A stretch of 64,000 nucleotides of DNA from Chondrosia reniformis (GCA_947172415.1 OX359190.1:3782001-3846000); one strand, 5' to 3'; positions 9,936 through 20,463 are shown, counted from the stretch's first letter. Numbers and translations are program-made. The notes: a model not told the origin generated them from the letters alone.

Positions 9936-12857
9936 ATGACAAGTACAAAGTATAGAGATAGGATCCCGGCTGGGAGGTCGCCCGGGTTAACAAGCTCCCC
10001 GTCATTAGGTAAAGGTAGGGTGCCTGGTGATGAAACGTTAGCTAACTCTCCCCCATCTGTAGGTAGAGGGGTGCCTACTGGTGGGCAAGCTAGCCCCTCA
10101 CTAGTTAAGAAGTGTAGCAATAAGCGGTGTAAAACATGTCCCTCTTTAGTTACTGGCCCTACTTTTAAGAGTTCAGTTACTGGCAGGACCTATCAAGTCC
10201 GTAGCCCTTGTGGTCCCCTAGGATGCCGGAGTAGGAATGTTGTGTATCTTATTACCTGTAAACAATGTGATGTACAGTATGTAGGAGAAACCTCTCAGAT
10301 GCTTAGGAGTAGAATGAACAACAATAGGACTAGTACCAAAGGTTTTAAGCCACTGTATCTTTACAATCGCTTTAATTCTGATAACCATAGTTTTGATAAT
10401 GCCTTGATTGTGCCCATAGAACAGATACCTGAGACACCTTATTCTACTAGCCTCAGACTACTGAGAGAAGCGTTCTGGTACAAGGAACTCTGCTCTATTT
10501 ACCTATATGGACTTAACGATAACATTAAAGGCGTTGGCAATATTTCAAAACTTAAAAAAGAAATCATCGTATGGAACCTTTTTAATTGCTTATCTCACAA
10601 AAGACGGCATCGGCGCTCCAATCTAAAATCGACAGACAGTAGTAATAACGCTACCTTCAACCCTGAATGGCTCAAAGAACGACTACCACTTTACAAGAAC
10701 GTGGGCTTTCTAGCCAAACTTAAACGCGATACTTTTGCATTACAAGCTCAACACCTTCATCGTTTGTTAAACTCGGTACAATGTCTCATCGATACCCCAG
10801 AAACACCTTTTCCACTTAGATTTATGCTAATGATTAAAGACATTATTAAAGCACGCGCTTCAGCCAACCTTCCCAAACACCCAACGAAAACGACAAGTCC
10901 AGAAGGGTTTCTTAAAATTGTGTTTCATAATAAAGGTGTAGAAAAAATAGGCCTCTCAGGTATCTTAAACCAAAAGTTAGTGTTAGAAACTGTCCCACCC
11001 TTTATACAAAACAAAGAGCCCCCATGTGTAGTATATAAGTATACCCAACCAATAGGACCTCAAATCTTTAACTTTTCACAAGCCTCTAAGTCAGATGTCT
11101 TTAGAAAACCAGAACCATGTGAGTGTCACAAGTCCCCCTACATTTAAAAGCCCCTAGGCCATGTTTTAACAGGTGACCTACGTATTGTTAGTAACCCAAA
11201 ACTTAGAAAACTTCTTAAGAAAGGACCAAAATTTAGAGAACCTAATAACTTTAATTAGGTAACTGCTTTAAAAATGTGTAAGGAAGGTCTTAGGAAATAT
11301 AAGATTACCTGGGCCCGTAGAGAAAATGTATCTATTTCTGTATTTAGTGAGTGGGAAAATGCTGTACTTAAGAAAATTAATGATAGGATCTCTAAGCTGT
11401 CTAAATCGTATAACAAATCCTCAGTAGCCAAGAAGACCCTTACTTGCCCTAAAATTAAGAAATTCTTAGCAGACCTACATGATAAGTATGTTATAGCCCC
11501 TGCCGATAAGGCCTCTAATAATATAATATTTATATGTAAGTCCTACTATAGACAAATTATTAATGAAGAACTAGGTAGTACCTTCACTTATGCTAAATGT
11601 ACAGTAGAACCCCAACAGTTAATTAGGAAACACATAGATTTCTTAAAACTAGAGAACTTAGAACCTAAACCAGACTGGTGTAACCTTCCCTCTTTTTACT
11701 GCATGCCTAAGCTACATAAGAACCCTTACAACTACAGATTCATAGCTGCTTCTCACAAATGTACTACCAAACCCCTTTCTAGAATTCTAAATTCGGCACT
11801 CAGACTAATTCTCAAACATTTTAGAGAATACTGCCTAAGTATATATAGGAATACTGGTGTTAATGACTTTTGGATAGTAGAAAACTCACTAGAAGTCTTA
11901 GATAGTCTTAGGTCTATACCCACTAGAAAAGCCCAGCTAGCTAGTTTTGATTTTTCTACATTATATACAGCGATCCCCCATAACCTACTTAAAGATAAGA
12001 TTACTAACCTTATTCATAGTGGCTTTACCTGTAGGAAGTCCCAATATATAGAAGTCTGTCAGGATAAAGCCTTTTGGTCTAACAATGTCTCCAATAAAGC
12101 AGTCACAGCTGTTCATTTAGTAGAGCTCTTTAATTACCTTATTGACAACATTTATGTATGTGTAGACGGTTCTGTATTTAAGCAATGTGTAGGTATCCCT
12201 ATGGGTACTGACTGTGCCCCTGTAGTTGCTAATCTTTTTCTGTTTGCCTATGAGTATGAGTTTATGAAAGGACTACTTAAGGATAACACCATCCTAGCTA
12301 TTAAATTTTCCAATACTTATAGGTATATTGATGACCTTTTATGTATTAACAACAAGGATTTTGAACTGTCAATTAGTGATATTTACCCCAAAGAACTTAT
12401 TCTTAAAAAGACAAATACTAGCCCTAAAAAATCCCCCTTTTTAGACTTAGATATAACCATTACAAACAATCAATTTATCACTAAAGTATATTATAAGCGA
12501 GAGGAATTTAACTTTGATATAGTAAATTTCTCCCATTTAGATAGTAATATTCCTAATACCCCAGCCTATGGTGTCTTTACTTCACAACTAATTAGGTATT
12601 CTAGAATATGTAGTGACTTCTCCAGTTTTCAGGCTAAAAGTTTGCAGTTATGCAATAGGCTTATTAAGCAGGGTTACAAATACTTTAAGCTAAAATCAAC
12701 CTTTAAAACCTTCCTATCCCGGCAGCCTCTAGTTAGAATCAAGTATAAGCAAAAAGTAGCTAGTATGCTTAAGGACTGTCTTGTGTTACCCCATATTGTG
12801 TTACCCCACCTCCAAAGAAATGTTACTACTAGAAGACCTAAGGGTAGACTTACGTAA
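9936..12857 (+). pseudogene. Naiad-like PLE protein: GIY-YIG endonuclease + reverse transcriptase
   Basis: One reading frame, starting at ATG 9936 and ending at TAA before 12,858, with two in-frame stops: TAA at ~11,145 and TAG at ~11,256. Part 1 (403 codons) has a cysteine knuckle CSNKRCKTC (residues 60-68), then GIY-YIG as VVYLITC (102-108) and QYVGET (114-119), with a His at 151, and ends in the CxC motif PCECHKSPYI (C395, C397). Part 2 (527 codons from Met 11,274) is the RT: APADKASNN (75-83), motif A SFDFSTLY (Asp226), motif B GIPMGTDCAP (308-317), motif C YIDD (351-354) and motif E SPFLDLDI. Clear homology continues between the two stops ([21 protein letters not shown]), so they interrupt one protein. 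All catalytic RT residues remain. The stops look like recent point changes at sites where family members carry aromatic residues. Confidence 0.88.
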
Positions 12858-13109
12858 TATGTCCTACTTTTGTCTATAGTTATGCTGAGTCTGTTTTACC
12901 TTTACAAGCAAGTTTACTAATAGATTTATAATTAATTCATAAAAGTTAATTGGACCTACATTCCTTTCATAAAATTAAATTTCATCATGTGTCTTAGTTA
13001 ACACTTTATTTAACTTTTGGCGCCAAAATAGTGTATATAAGGCCCCTAGATTTAGCATAGAGAGCCAAGGATTCACAGAAGATCAAGATAAAGAAAAAGA
13101 AAAAGATTC

Positions 13110-13162
13110 CCAGGATCACTGATGAAGGGTGGAATTCCCAGAAACGGCTGTCTGACCCAGTG
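13110..13162 (+). ncRNA. Hammerhead-ribozyme-like fold in Naiad-like 3' UTR
   Basis: CTGATGA (13,119-13,125); stem II GGG(13,127-29)/CCC(13,137-39); GAAAC (13,141-45); loop GGCT; then GTC (13,150-52), with cleavage predicted after C13,152. Stem III is the two-pair A-U/C-G closure of a minimal type-I ribozyme. Stem I pairs TCA (13,116-18) with TGA (13,153-55), then GG with CC beyond one mismatch. The copy at 52.25 kb changes the outer stem-II pair from G-C to A-U on both sides. One deviation: the pair next to the core (10.1/11.1) is A-A rather than G-C. The ribozyme would process tandem transcripts near the pseudo-LTR. Confidence 0.65.
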
Positions 13163-13220
13163 GAGAAGAAGATGAAAGAAGGGAAAAGAAGGAAGAAAAG
13201 ACTCCTGTATCTTCATCTAA

Positions 13221-13307
13221 AGCTCTCTTTAGGTTTAGTTCCCCTATAGGCTCTTTTTACAGAATAGGCATATAGCATGTAGGAAAATGGTATCTTAGAT
13301 TTTTCAT
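13221..13307 (+). repeat. 3' pseudo-LTR of the Naiad-like element
   Basis: Partner of 9720-9806, ending in TCTTAGATTTTTCAT. The same tail closes the truncated copies near 39.76, 40.18, 48.86 and 52.41 kb, which fixes the family's 3' terminus. Confidence 0.85.
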
Positions 13308-13489
13308 ATATTGTAAGTATGTATGCAGGTTTTACACCTTTGGCTAAAGCCCAAGTTATAAAACCTGTGGCTGCATATGAAAGAGAAAAAATATATAGTA
13401 TAAGAGTATATATATAGATATATATATGTATGTTTAGTTGCAAATGTATGCATGTTAGAAAATGTACTAAAGGACCATACATGACTTAC

Positions 13490-13782
13490 CTTTGGCAGGT
13501 CCATCCCCTAGCCTTTCTTTGGGCTTGGGACACATTGGCCCCCAGCTTGCACCCCTCTGGAGGAACTAGCTGCAGTTTGGGTTGCTGGGGGACAGGTTGG
13601 GCCCCAGCTTGCACCCCCTCTGGAGGAACTGGCTGCGGTAGGGGTTGCTGGGGGACAGGTTGGGCCCCAGCTTGCACCCCCTCTGGAGGAACTGGCTGCG
13701 GTAGGGGTTGCTGGGGGACAGGTAGGGCTCCAGCTTGCAGCCCCTTTTGAATGGGCCCCTCCTCCATTAAAATTAGTTCATC
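13490..13782 (-). CDS. Internal exon encoding a 21-residue Pro/Gln repeat
   Basis: On the minus strand a polypyrimidine-AG acceptor (CTATCTTACACAG) precedes GATGAACTAATTTTAATGGAG, and the exon ends in CCAAAG before a consensus GTAAGT donor. It is open throughout and encodes DELILMEEGPIQKG followed by about three repeats of GVQAGAQPVPQQPLPQPVPPE. The repeat is 63 bp, a multiple of three, so copy-number change keeps the frame. No homology was recognised. A further minus-strand acceptor, TTTCATATGCAG at about 13,370, precedes GFITWALAKGVKPAY, possibly the next exon, and that stretch abuts the 3' end of the Naiad-like element. It may be a host gene fragment or part of the neighbouring Merlin element. 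Confidence 0.4.
13548..13745. repeat. 63-bp minisatellite, about 3.2 copies
   Basis: Unit begins CTTGCACCCCCTCTGGAGGA and includes GGTTGCTGGGGGACAGG. The last two full units are nearly identical; the first has one deletion and several substitutions. It is GC-rich in an AT-rich background and lies inside the Pro/Gln exon. Confidence 0.85.
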
Positions 13783-13814
13783 CTGTGTAAGATAGAGAGA
13801 TAACACTGTAAACA

Positions 13815-13920
13815 AGTATTTCGAGTTTAAAAACTCGTGGGGCTCCCGCCCCCCGAATTAACTTGAACTACTTGGCTGCATCGTTGGGATTTAATATATA
13901 TATTCCTAATACTAGTCTTA
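13815..13920 (-). mobile_element. HP element, 3'-terminal fragment
   Basis: Carries the HP terminal hairpin: CGAGTTTAAAAACTCG, then GGGGCTCCCGCCCCCC, then TTGAACTACTT. The HP-specific GCATCGTTGGGATTTAATAT follows. It truncates the Merlin relic on one side and abuts the intron of the Pro/Gln exon on the other. Confidence 0.8.
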
Positions 13921-14580
13921 TGGCATCCCTTCATTCGCTTCAGCTTAGTTTTTACCCTGCTCCAATAGCTCTATATATTTTGTGTATGCACACCAGTGGT
14001 GGGGTCCACAAAATGTAGGGAATGATCAAGAGTGGCATGACGGGCCACTGTTGGCAGACTTCCCACATTGTTGTACACCCTCCACTGGTCAGAATGGATG
14101 GTGGTGTTAGGTTTTGTGTGCCTCTGTATGATTGGTAGTAGAGTGGCTGCAGTGCGTGTCGGCCCCACAATTTTCATGTATCCCAGCGCTGGAGCCTGGG
14201 ATACATTTCCCATTCCATAAACCCATACTTCTCTTGTAGCACGTCCTCGATGGTACTGTGAGAGAAAATAAGATGTTTTTTGATTAAACTAGTTCTCTGT
14301 TTTTTATCTACTCACCTTTGGTTTGTGCCTGAATAGTGATTAGTCAATTTGAACTATGGTTCCAGGGCCACCAAGTTTAATTACGGTGTTAAGGAGTTTT
14401 GTGCTGCATACGTCCACAACCACTGTTATACAGACCCTGCTGTGTCTTTGTTCACTTTGGCCTCCTCAGCAGCATCCCCACTGGATACTCACGTATCCAC
14501 CAGTGCAAAAGCAACAGCCACTGCTGAAGGGTTAAGCGTGACTTGGCAAAGAAGCTATCCTCCCTAACTGAAACACTTTT
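13921..14580 (-). pseudogene. Merlin (IS1016-like) transposase
   Basis: Reads on the minus strand from about 14,580: SFFAKSRLTLQQWLL and WWIREYP, then a frame shift into DAAEEAKVNKDTAGSVY, then KLGGPGTIVQID (first catalytic Asp). An intron with GTGAGT donor (~14,318) and CTCACAG acceptor (~14,256) follows. Next come YHRGRATREVWVYG, GPTRTAATLLPIIQRH, IHSDQWRVYNN (second catalytic Asp) and SLHFVDPTTGVHTQNI. The codons for Glu after the first Asp and for the catalytic Glu after HTQNI are both stops (TAA, TAG). This domain order is diagnostic of Merlin DDE transposases. With two stops and a frameshift it is dead. An HP insertion replaces its C-terminus. Confidence 0.8.
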
Positions 14581-15810
14581 CCTGCAAGTGCTATCTGTAC
14601 ACCTCCACCTGAGATATTAATTTTGTTATTTATTATAATAATTGTTATCATTAGCTAGTTTTGATTACCTGTAACCATCAGTGATATCCATTTTCTGATT
14701 ACCTGTAACCATCAGTGATATTATTTCTGATTTGCCATTCTATTTGAGCATTGCATGTGGGGCAGTCTCTTCTAGATACCAGCAAGTGCTTAGTTTACAT
14801 CCAGGAAATTATCTGATCTTAAAGCCAAAATGATTTTTCCAAAGTCTAACCAAGACACCTTTCAAATTGCGCGCCAATATTCCACCAATAACAGGAAATC
14901 CACTTAAATCACATAATTTTATGAATGAATTTAAAAAGTATGGTAAGGTAATTAACATTGCACATGTGAAAAAAGAGTTCTAGATTTATATGCGTACAAC
15001 AGTGTGATGACGGCCATGTTCTGACATCGTTGCCATGCGACGTGATGGCGAAATATACACTGTAATTAGTCAAATATACACTCAAAGAAAGTGTAAGTGT
15101 AAAATAACTGCACAATCTGGTAGCGAATGATGACATCATAACACGTGATGCATATTATGACATAATAAGACGTCATTGTTTGTATATGCCTGTTGGTCCA
15201 TTCTTTAGGAATGATCCTTAAAATTTATAGTTTCAAAGTGTGTGTGGCATAAAGTAAGTGAATAGTATTGTAATGTAAGTATAATCACTAGTGCATTTTA
15301 GTAAAAATTACACCTATTGCCTATTATATCTGTTATACATTTTCCTAAGCTGGCTGAGCCAGCAGCATGCCTAAAACATGATTCAATATTGCTGTTGGAA
15401 GGTGATTTAGTATTTGGAGGGAAAAGGTAAAAGTAAAATATACTTACAAAGCATAAATGAGCATGAATATGGCAACATTTTTATTTTTAAAGTTCCCAAA
15501 GCTTTGCATACAACAATGTGAAATAGAATGAAATTGGCTAAGGGCCACAGGGCTATACCTGGACACGTATAAACCATCGCCACTTAAGGCTACCAGGCCG
15601 TACGCCCAGGTACATAGCCCGACTGCCTGGGTGCATTAAGCCCTTGCCACTTAAGGCTACCAGGCTGCACTTCCCAGACAGTCACATACACAAGTACCAA
15701 GTTTGGAGGTGGTACATTTGTTGCCATATAGTTGGTGTTGGAGTGAGGATGAGCTTCATTAGCTTGGAAGGTGAGGTCGATCTTCAATGTTATTTGTAGA
15801 CCTTGACCTA
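14581..15810. other. Gene-free stretch with two small direct repeats
   Basis: A 36-38-bp direct tandem repeat (GATTACCTGTAACCATCAGT...) lies at about 14,664-14,735. A second pair, CCACTTAAGGCTACCAGGC, sits near 15,580 and 15,645. Short frames at 14,909-15,139 and 15,590-15,787 (both -) show no domain. Confidence 0.5.
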
Positions 15811-16511
15811 TCAGGGAGTACGGTAGTACTCCCTATGTAGGGATGACACGTTTTTTTTCGTTTTCCCTATACATTGGTATAGAAGCGAAATCCCGAAATA
15901 GGCCAAAAATCGACAAAACAAGGCTATGTATGGCCAAATATACAATATACATACTCTAAATAGACCTTAAAAGCAAGCGAATATGTCCTGCTGGCGAAAT
16001 AATAAACTTTAAAAATTCCCATTTTCGTCTTCTTCATATTCTTCTTATTATTATTATTCTTCTTCTTCTTCGTCAGCCATAACTAAAAAACTATATAAGC
16101 TTTTGGACTAATTGTTACACGAAACTACTGCAAATTTTCCGAGCTGTATTCTTTTGTAGAAGCGAGAGCGATAACGCTATTATTGAGCATGATGGTTTTC
16201 ATGACCCTAGAGTCAAGGCCTCAATAAAGTCGCCATTTTAATGACGTCATAATCAGTCGAAGATTGCGAAACCAAACTGATTTTAATTATACGAATCTAA
16301 TTCCTAGCCCATGCTCCATAAAAAGTACAGAAAATAGAAATATTAAAAATTTTCTACAAAAATAGTGAAGATGTAGGGATGGCATAAAAAGTAGAGAAAC
16401 AAGAAAGGGATGTTACACAGTGAAGCATTAGCTATACATGAATCCTACAAGCAAGGGTGTTGTATGATTCATGCACAGCTAATGCTTCATTTTGTAACAT
16501 CCCTTTCTTGT
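15811..16511 (+). mobile_element. X element copy 2
   Basis: Begins with the terminal palindrome GGGAGTACGGTAGTACTCCC, then TAGGGATG. It passes through the CTTCTT-rich tract and AGCGAGAGCGATAACGCT, and ends in the GGGATGTTACACAGTGAAGC hairpin (about 16,345-16,511). Its hairpin arms show independent substitutions compared with copies 1 and 3. No coding capacity. Confidence 0.75.
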
Positions 16512-18270
16512 TACTTTACTTTTTTTGATTTGAAAACATATCAGGTGAATTCGTCGAGATCGAAGCTTTGATCTGACGATCGCGACATTTCTTCGTTCCT
16601 CGGGGGTAAAAGACATTCTTTAAGCTTTTAAATATATAGCTATGAAAAACTTTAAAATATCGTTATACTCTCAAACAAAGCGTAGTGTGCTTTGCAGGCT
16701 TGCGTTTTAATAAAAACGCCTGGTTGTAAACGATTTTTATAGGAGGCATCCAAGTTAGTGACCATAGAAACTCGCGATGAAGGAGGGTGTTACCTAGCTT
16801 GTGGTGACTAAAGTGACTCATTTGATTGGTCAAAAACATTTTCTTTGTATATTTGATTGTATCTCAGTTTCTGAATTGAATATTAAAAATCCGAAATGAG
16901 CATTGACGAACCCATGAAATTCGTTAAAAGTGTTAGTATATAAGGAAGCCAGCATTACGGCAATATTACGTGAGTGTATTTATCGAAATATTTGGGAACT
17001 TTATGATGATTTGCACTATAGCCACTAAACGACTCAATGTAACAGCTGAGTGGGCCCAGGGGCTAGCTAATATTCATGCTATGCAATCAACTCGGATCTC
17101 TCGCTGGACTTCAATCTGTGATGACCTCACTTTTACAACCTTATCAATGACTACCGTCACAATATTTATGCATTCACTGATTGTGTAGAAGCTAGTCAGA
17201 TTGCTTTCAGGATGTATCGTTGTTGTAACATTTACAAAATTTTCATTTTCCATCTTATCTGGCTTTGTATGCAAGAGAATGTGGCGCATGAAATGAGCCT
17301 TTGGCGGTGCCTACTTTAGTGATAACCTTTGCTTTTACAGTAGACTGCAAAGATGAATGTTTGTTTCAGTGACTTTGATATAGCCTTTGGACTATATCTT
17401 ATAACAGCATTTTTCAGAGCTACATTTCTCTATAAAACTTTCCTAGAGGAAACCCTATGTAGACACCTAAATTCCTCTACAGTGAGTTTATTTATATTGT
17501 AGACTTAGTGTTTGTGTGTGTATGTGTTTAACCCTTTATATAAAAGTAAGTTTATGAGGATGACGGTTAAATAAGATGTAATTGCCCCTGAATAGGTCAG
17601 AAAGATACTTTTACGTAAGTCCTACTGTATAGATGTATACACGCTCTAAGTATATCTTCATAGACATTAAATCTGACGTCGTAATTATACCTTTTTTCGG
17701 TCTATAGTCACAAAACATTTAAGCAAAACATAATACCATGCAGCTGCTACATAAATGTCACGTATTTCTCACTGTAGACCTAGAAGTTTGAATATCTTCT
17801 TAAACGTTAAATCTATAAGTTGAATAACGAATCAGTAAACTCAAAATCATATCCCCTTTCGATTTAACTTATGAAGAACTTCCGCTAAGTTAAATACGCT
17901 ACACTTTTGTTGCAATGCAGCTCTCGAGTAAGCATTATTTTCTCTCGTTTTGTTTAGTTTAAACACTCTTTGTTTCTTATATACATCCTACTGTTTTGTA
18001 TAAACATCCTAATAATTAGTCACCTAATACACCATGGTGTCTACTTTTAAGCATAGCATGCTGATGAAATTTCAGCTGGTCTTCTGTACCCATCTGTTGT
18101 GATCAACACTATCTAGCTTGGACTTTAGTGTTGATTTTAACGAAGAGTTTCATTGGGCAACTAGCAATGATGCAAGTTTAACATTGTTGATCTTGTTTAA
18201 GTTGAGATGATGTTATGTGCATTGAACACTAACCAGCAAGCAAAGAGGAATGCCTAGACCTTTATAAAGT
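16512..18270. other. Gene-free stretch
   Basis: Short frames at 16,970-17,188 (+) and 17,074-17,289 (-) overlap and lack domains. No repeat family of this window was recognised until the PLE tail at 18.2 kb. Confidence 0.4.
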
Positions 18271-18390
18271 GACACTCACTGAAGAAGACCCCCAGGGTCG
18301 AAACGTTTGGCAGACAGAAGAATCGGAAAAAACTGCGTCTCTAGACGCTCTAAAAGTCGAAAGATGAACCTTTACAAAGATAAGTTTGAC
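18230..18390 (+). mobile_element. Canonical PLE 3'-end fragment with hammerhead-like core
   Basis: CTGAAGA (18,279-18,285), stem II GACCC-CCA-GGGTC and GAAACGTT (18,300-18,307) form a hammerhead core in which ACGT is self-complementary. Stem III could therefore form between two molecules, with U18,307 as H17. The following GCGTCTCTAGACGCTC and AAAGTCGAAAGATGAACC match the tail of the copy at 46.6 kb. No PLE coding sequence remains upstream. Confidence 0.65.
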
Positions 18391-18814
18391 GCAGTTAGAA
18401 GAAATCCTTATTCCATTATGCAAGTGATTATCAAGTTTATTTTATTAATTGGTAAGAATTTTAACGAAAGGAAGTGTATAACATATGCATACGAATTTAT
18501 TGAAGTATACAGTGTAACCCCTTATACGGGACTCTCTGAAATGCGGACATGGCGATTATGCGGACACAAATAAAAGGTCCCGATTGTTGCCCGTAGACGT
18601 ACGTATTTAATTAACGTCTGATTTATACATATATCCTTGTGCTGCGTATATCATTGCAATAGGAATGTGTCCATATATCCTAGCTGTAGGTAAGCCTGTA
18701 ACCTGTTACAGTTATGTAAATATCGTTGAGATCCCGTATTGTATTTAAATATATTATAGAACGATGCACTCTTGTTTGAAGAAAACATAAACCCACCCCC
18801 CAATCAAACATTGG
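18391..18814. other. Gene-free stretch before the pogo element
   Basis: Nothing recognisable. The left end of the pogo element is taken from the point where similarity to the inverted repeat at 23,064 starts. Confidence 0.4.
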
Positions 18815-18930
18815 GTTGGGTGGAGGGACGAGAATTCGGCCACCCTCATAACTGGCATTTGGTGCTTTATCTCCAAATTTTTAAAACTCGTGGAGTGCGA
18901 ACCCACCTCTTACTCATGCTTAATGTGCGT
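18815..18930 (+). repeat. Left TIR of the pogo-type element
   Basis: Matches the reverse complement of 22,951-23,064 through CAACTGGCATTTGGTGCTTT-like sequence (left copy ATAACTGGCATTTGGTGCTT) and ATCTCCAAATTTTTAAAACT, with only scattered differences. Confidence 0.85.
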
Positions 18931-19373
18931 GGACATTGGTGCATGTGCTGCATAAGCATGACTATCATAAAGACCTTAGCAGGGCAATCCACGCACACAC
19001 TTTGGAATGATAATGGCGGCTCGTTGCACAAATCACAAGCAAAGGGGTCACGAGAGGCCGCATGAGTAGGAACTTCAAAGTAGATAGGGTGGTGCCACGT
19101 CTAGGTCACAACTACAGATAATTGTGACTTCTACTCTAGAAGCTAATTAGTCAAAAAACGCTTAGGAAAGAAAATCGTATCAACTATTTTTTTAAGCCTG
19201 TAAATTATTCTTAAAGCTCCATTTAAGGAGGTATATTCTTAAGTCTTATTCTAAGAAAAAAAGATTATTAAGGACTTCCTTAAAAAGTTATTTTGACCCT
19301 TAATTTCTTATGAAAACTTTTTGCAATTCCTTATGCATACTCGTTTTGAGACTGAGAAGTAAGGACCTAATTA

Positions 19374-20463
19374 TATGGAGTATACTTCAATAGAATAACT
19401 TTTAAATTAATAGAAGGACATAAAACAAAAATAAAGATATTTTTGACATATAGGAGGTCCTTCTATAAGTGGAAATCTAACATTTAGGGTTAATATGTCC
19501 TTATAAACTTAAAATTAAACTTCGGAAGTTACTAAGCAGGTTTTAACTGATAGTGAATGGTTGTTATGGAATTAGGACATGCATGATTCACAGGTAAAAG
19601 AGGTTATTGAGGCCTTTTGGATTGGTATTCCTGCGCAGAGACAATGATACCACGCTTCGCATTTTTTGCACACAATCCAGCTCCTGCAGGTCTTCCGCTC
19701 ACAAGCCATCCGAGTTGTTAATGTCCTTGTCAGCGAAACAGAACATAGCTTGAAGGTTTGTACCAATAACTAGTAGTAACATCCATGCACAGTCCAACAT
19801 ACCTCCCCGTGTGTTCTTTGGTGTTTCTTGTGCCTTTTCTGCTGTCCTTTTCGTCATTTCTGCCCTTCTTTGCTTTTCATCTGACTTTTTTCACCTTATC
19901 TTCCATCTGTTTTCGCTTCTCTATATGGAGTATTCTTCAATAGAATAACTTTTAAATTAATAGAAGGACATAAAACAAAAATAAAGATATTTTTGACATA
20001 TAGGAGGTCCTTCTATAAGTGGAAATCTAACATTTAGGGTTAATATGTCCTTATAAACTTAAAATTAAACTTCGGAAATTACTAAGCAGGTTTTAACTGA
20101 TAGTGAATGGTTGTTATGGAATTAGGACATGCATGATTCACAGGTAAAAGAGGTTATTGAGGCAATGATACCACGCTTCGCATTTTTTGCACACAATCCA
20201 GCTCCTGGCCTTTGGATGATAGCAGGTCTTCCGCTCACAAGCCATCCGAGTTGTTAATGTCCCTGTCAGCGAAACAGAACATAGCTTGAAGGTTTGTACC
20301 AATAACTAGTAGTAACATCCATGCACAGTCCAACACACCTCCCCGTGTGTTCTTTGGTGTTTCTTGTGCCTTTTCTGCTGTTCTTTTCGTCATTTCTGCC
20401 CTTCTTTGCTTTTCATCTGACTTTTTTCTCCTTATCTTCCATCTGTTTTCGCTTCTCTGCTGC
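19374..20463. repeat. ~545-bp direct tandem duplication
   Basis: 19,374-19,919 and 19,921-20,463 are almost identical, both starting ATATGGAGTATNCTTCAATA and both ending in TTCGCTTCTC. Only a handful of substitutions separate them. The exception is a rearranged ~40-bp patch: GGTATTCCTGCGCAG is present only in the left copy, and CCTTTGGAT sits in different places. The unit covers the 3' end of the transposase gene. The similarity indicates a recent event. Confidence 0.9.
19572..19770 (-). pseudogene. PHD-like zinc-finger exon of the pogo-type gene (intact in left duplicate)
   Basis: Reads TCRSWIVCKKCEAWYHCLCAG and ends SITSFTCESCM before a stop. The C-x2-C..WYHxxC..C-x2-C spacing is that of the PHD-like finger found at the C-terminus of some Tigger/pogo transposases. 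In the right duplicate (about 20,165-20,300) the finger is cut after CEAWYHCL by the rearranged patch. The exon lies downstream of the Lys/Glu-rich region, consistent with a spliced C-terminus. The splice sites joining it were not determined. Confidence 0.55.

Larger units (their letters stand above)
9720..13307 (+). mobile_element. Naiad-like Penelope-like retroelement with pseudo-LTRs
   Basis: A 3.6-kb element bounded by direct repeats (pseudo-LTRs) at 9720-9806 and 13,221-13,307. It has one long, twice-interrupted coding frame and a 3' untranslated stretch with a hammerhead-like fold. GIY-YIG upstream of RT and a CxC motif in the linker are the published hallmarks of the Naiad/Chlamys clade (established knowledge). 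ATTGTA lies just outside both ends and may be a target-site duplication. Four 3'-end relatives lie elsewhere in the window (39.5, 40.1, 48.7 and 52.0-52.4 kb), so this family has been locally prolific. Confidence 0.85.

Noticed and set aside
11145-11260. Selenocysteine recoding, described for some Naiads
   Set aside because: The two in-frame stops here are TAA and TAG, not TGA, and no SECIS-like element was identified.
13816-13860. Hairpins read as rho-independent terminators
   Set aside because: They belong to the dispersed HP repeat in eukaryotic DNA and are not placed after genes.
9936-14580. Alternative genetic code reading TAA/TAG as sense
   Set aside because: In-frame stops replace different residues in different elements (Tyr, Trp, Glu, Lys expected), and TGA stops also occur in the PLE copy. 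That is ordinary decay.
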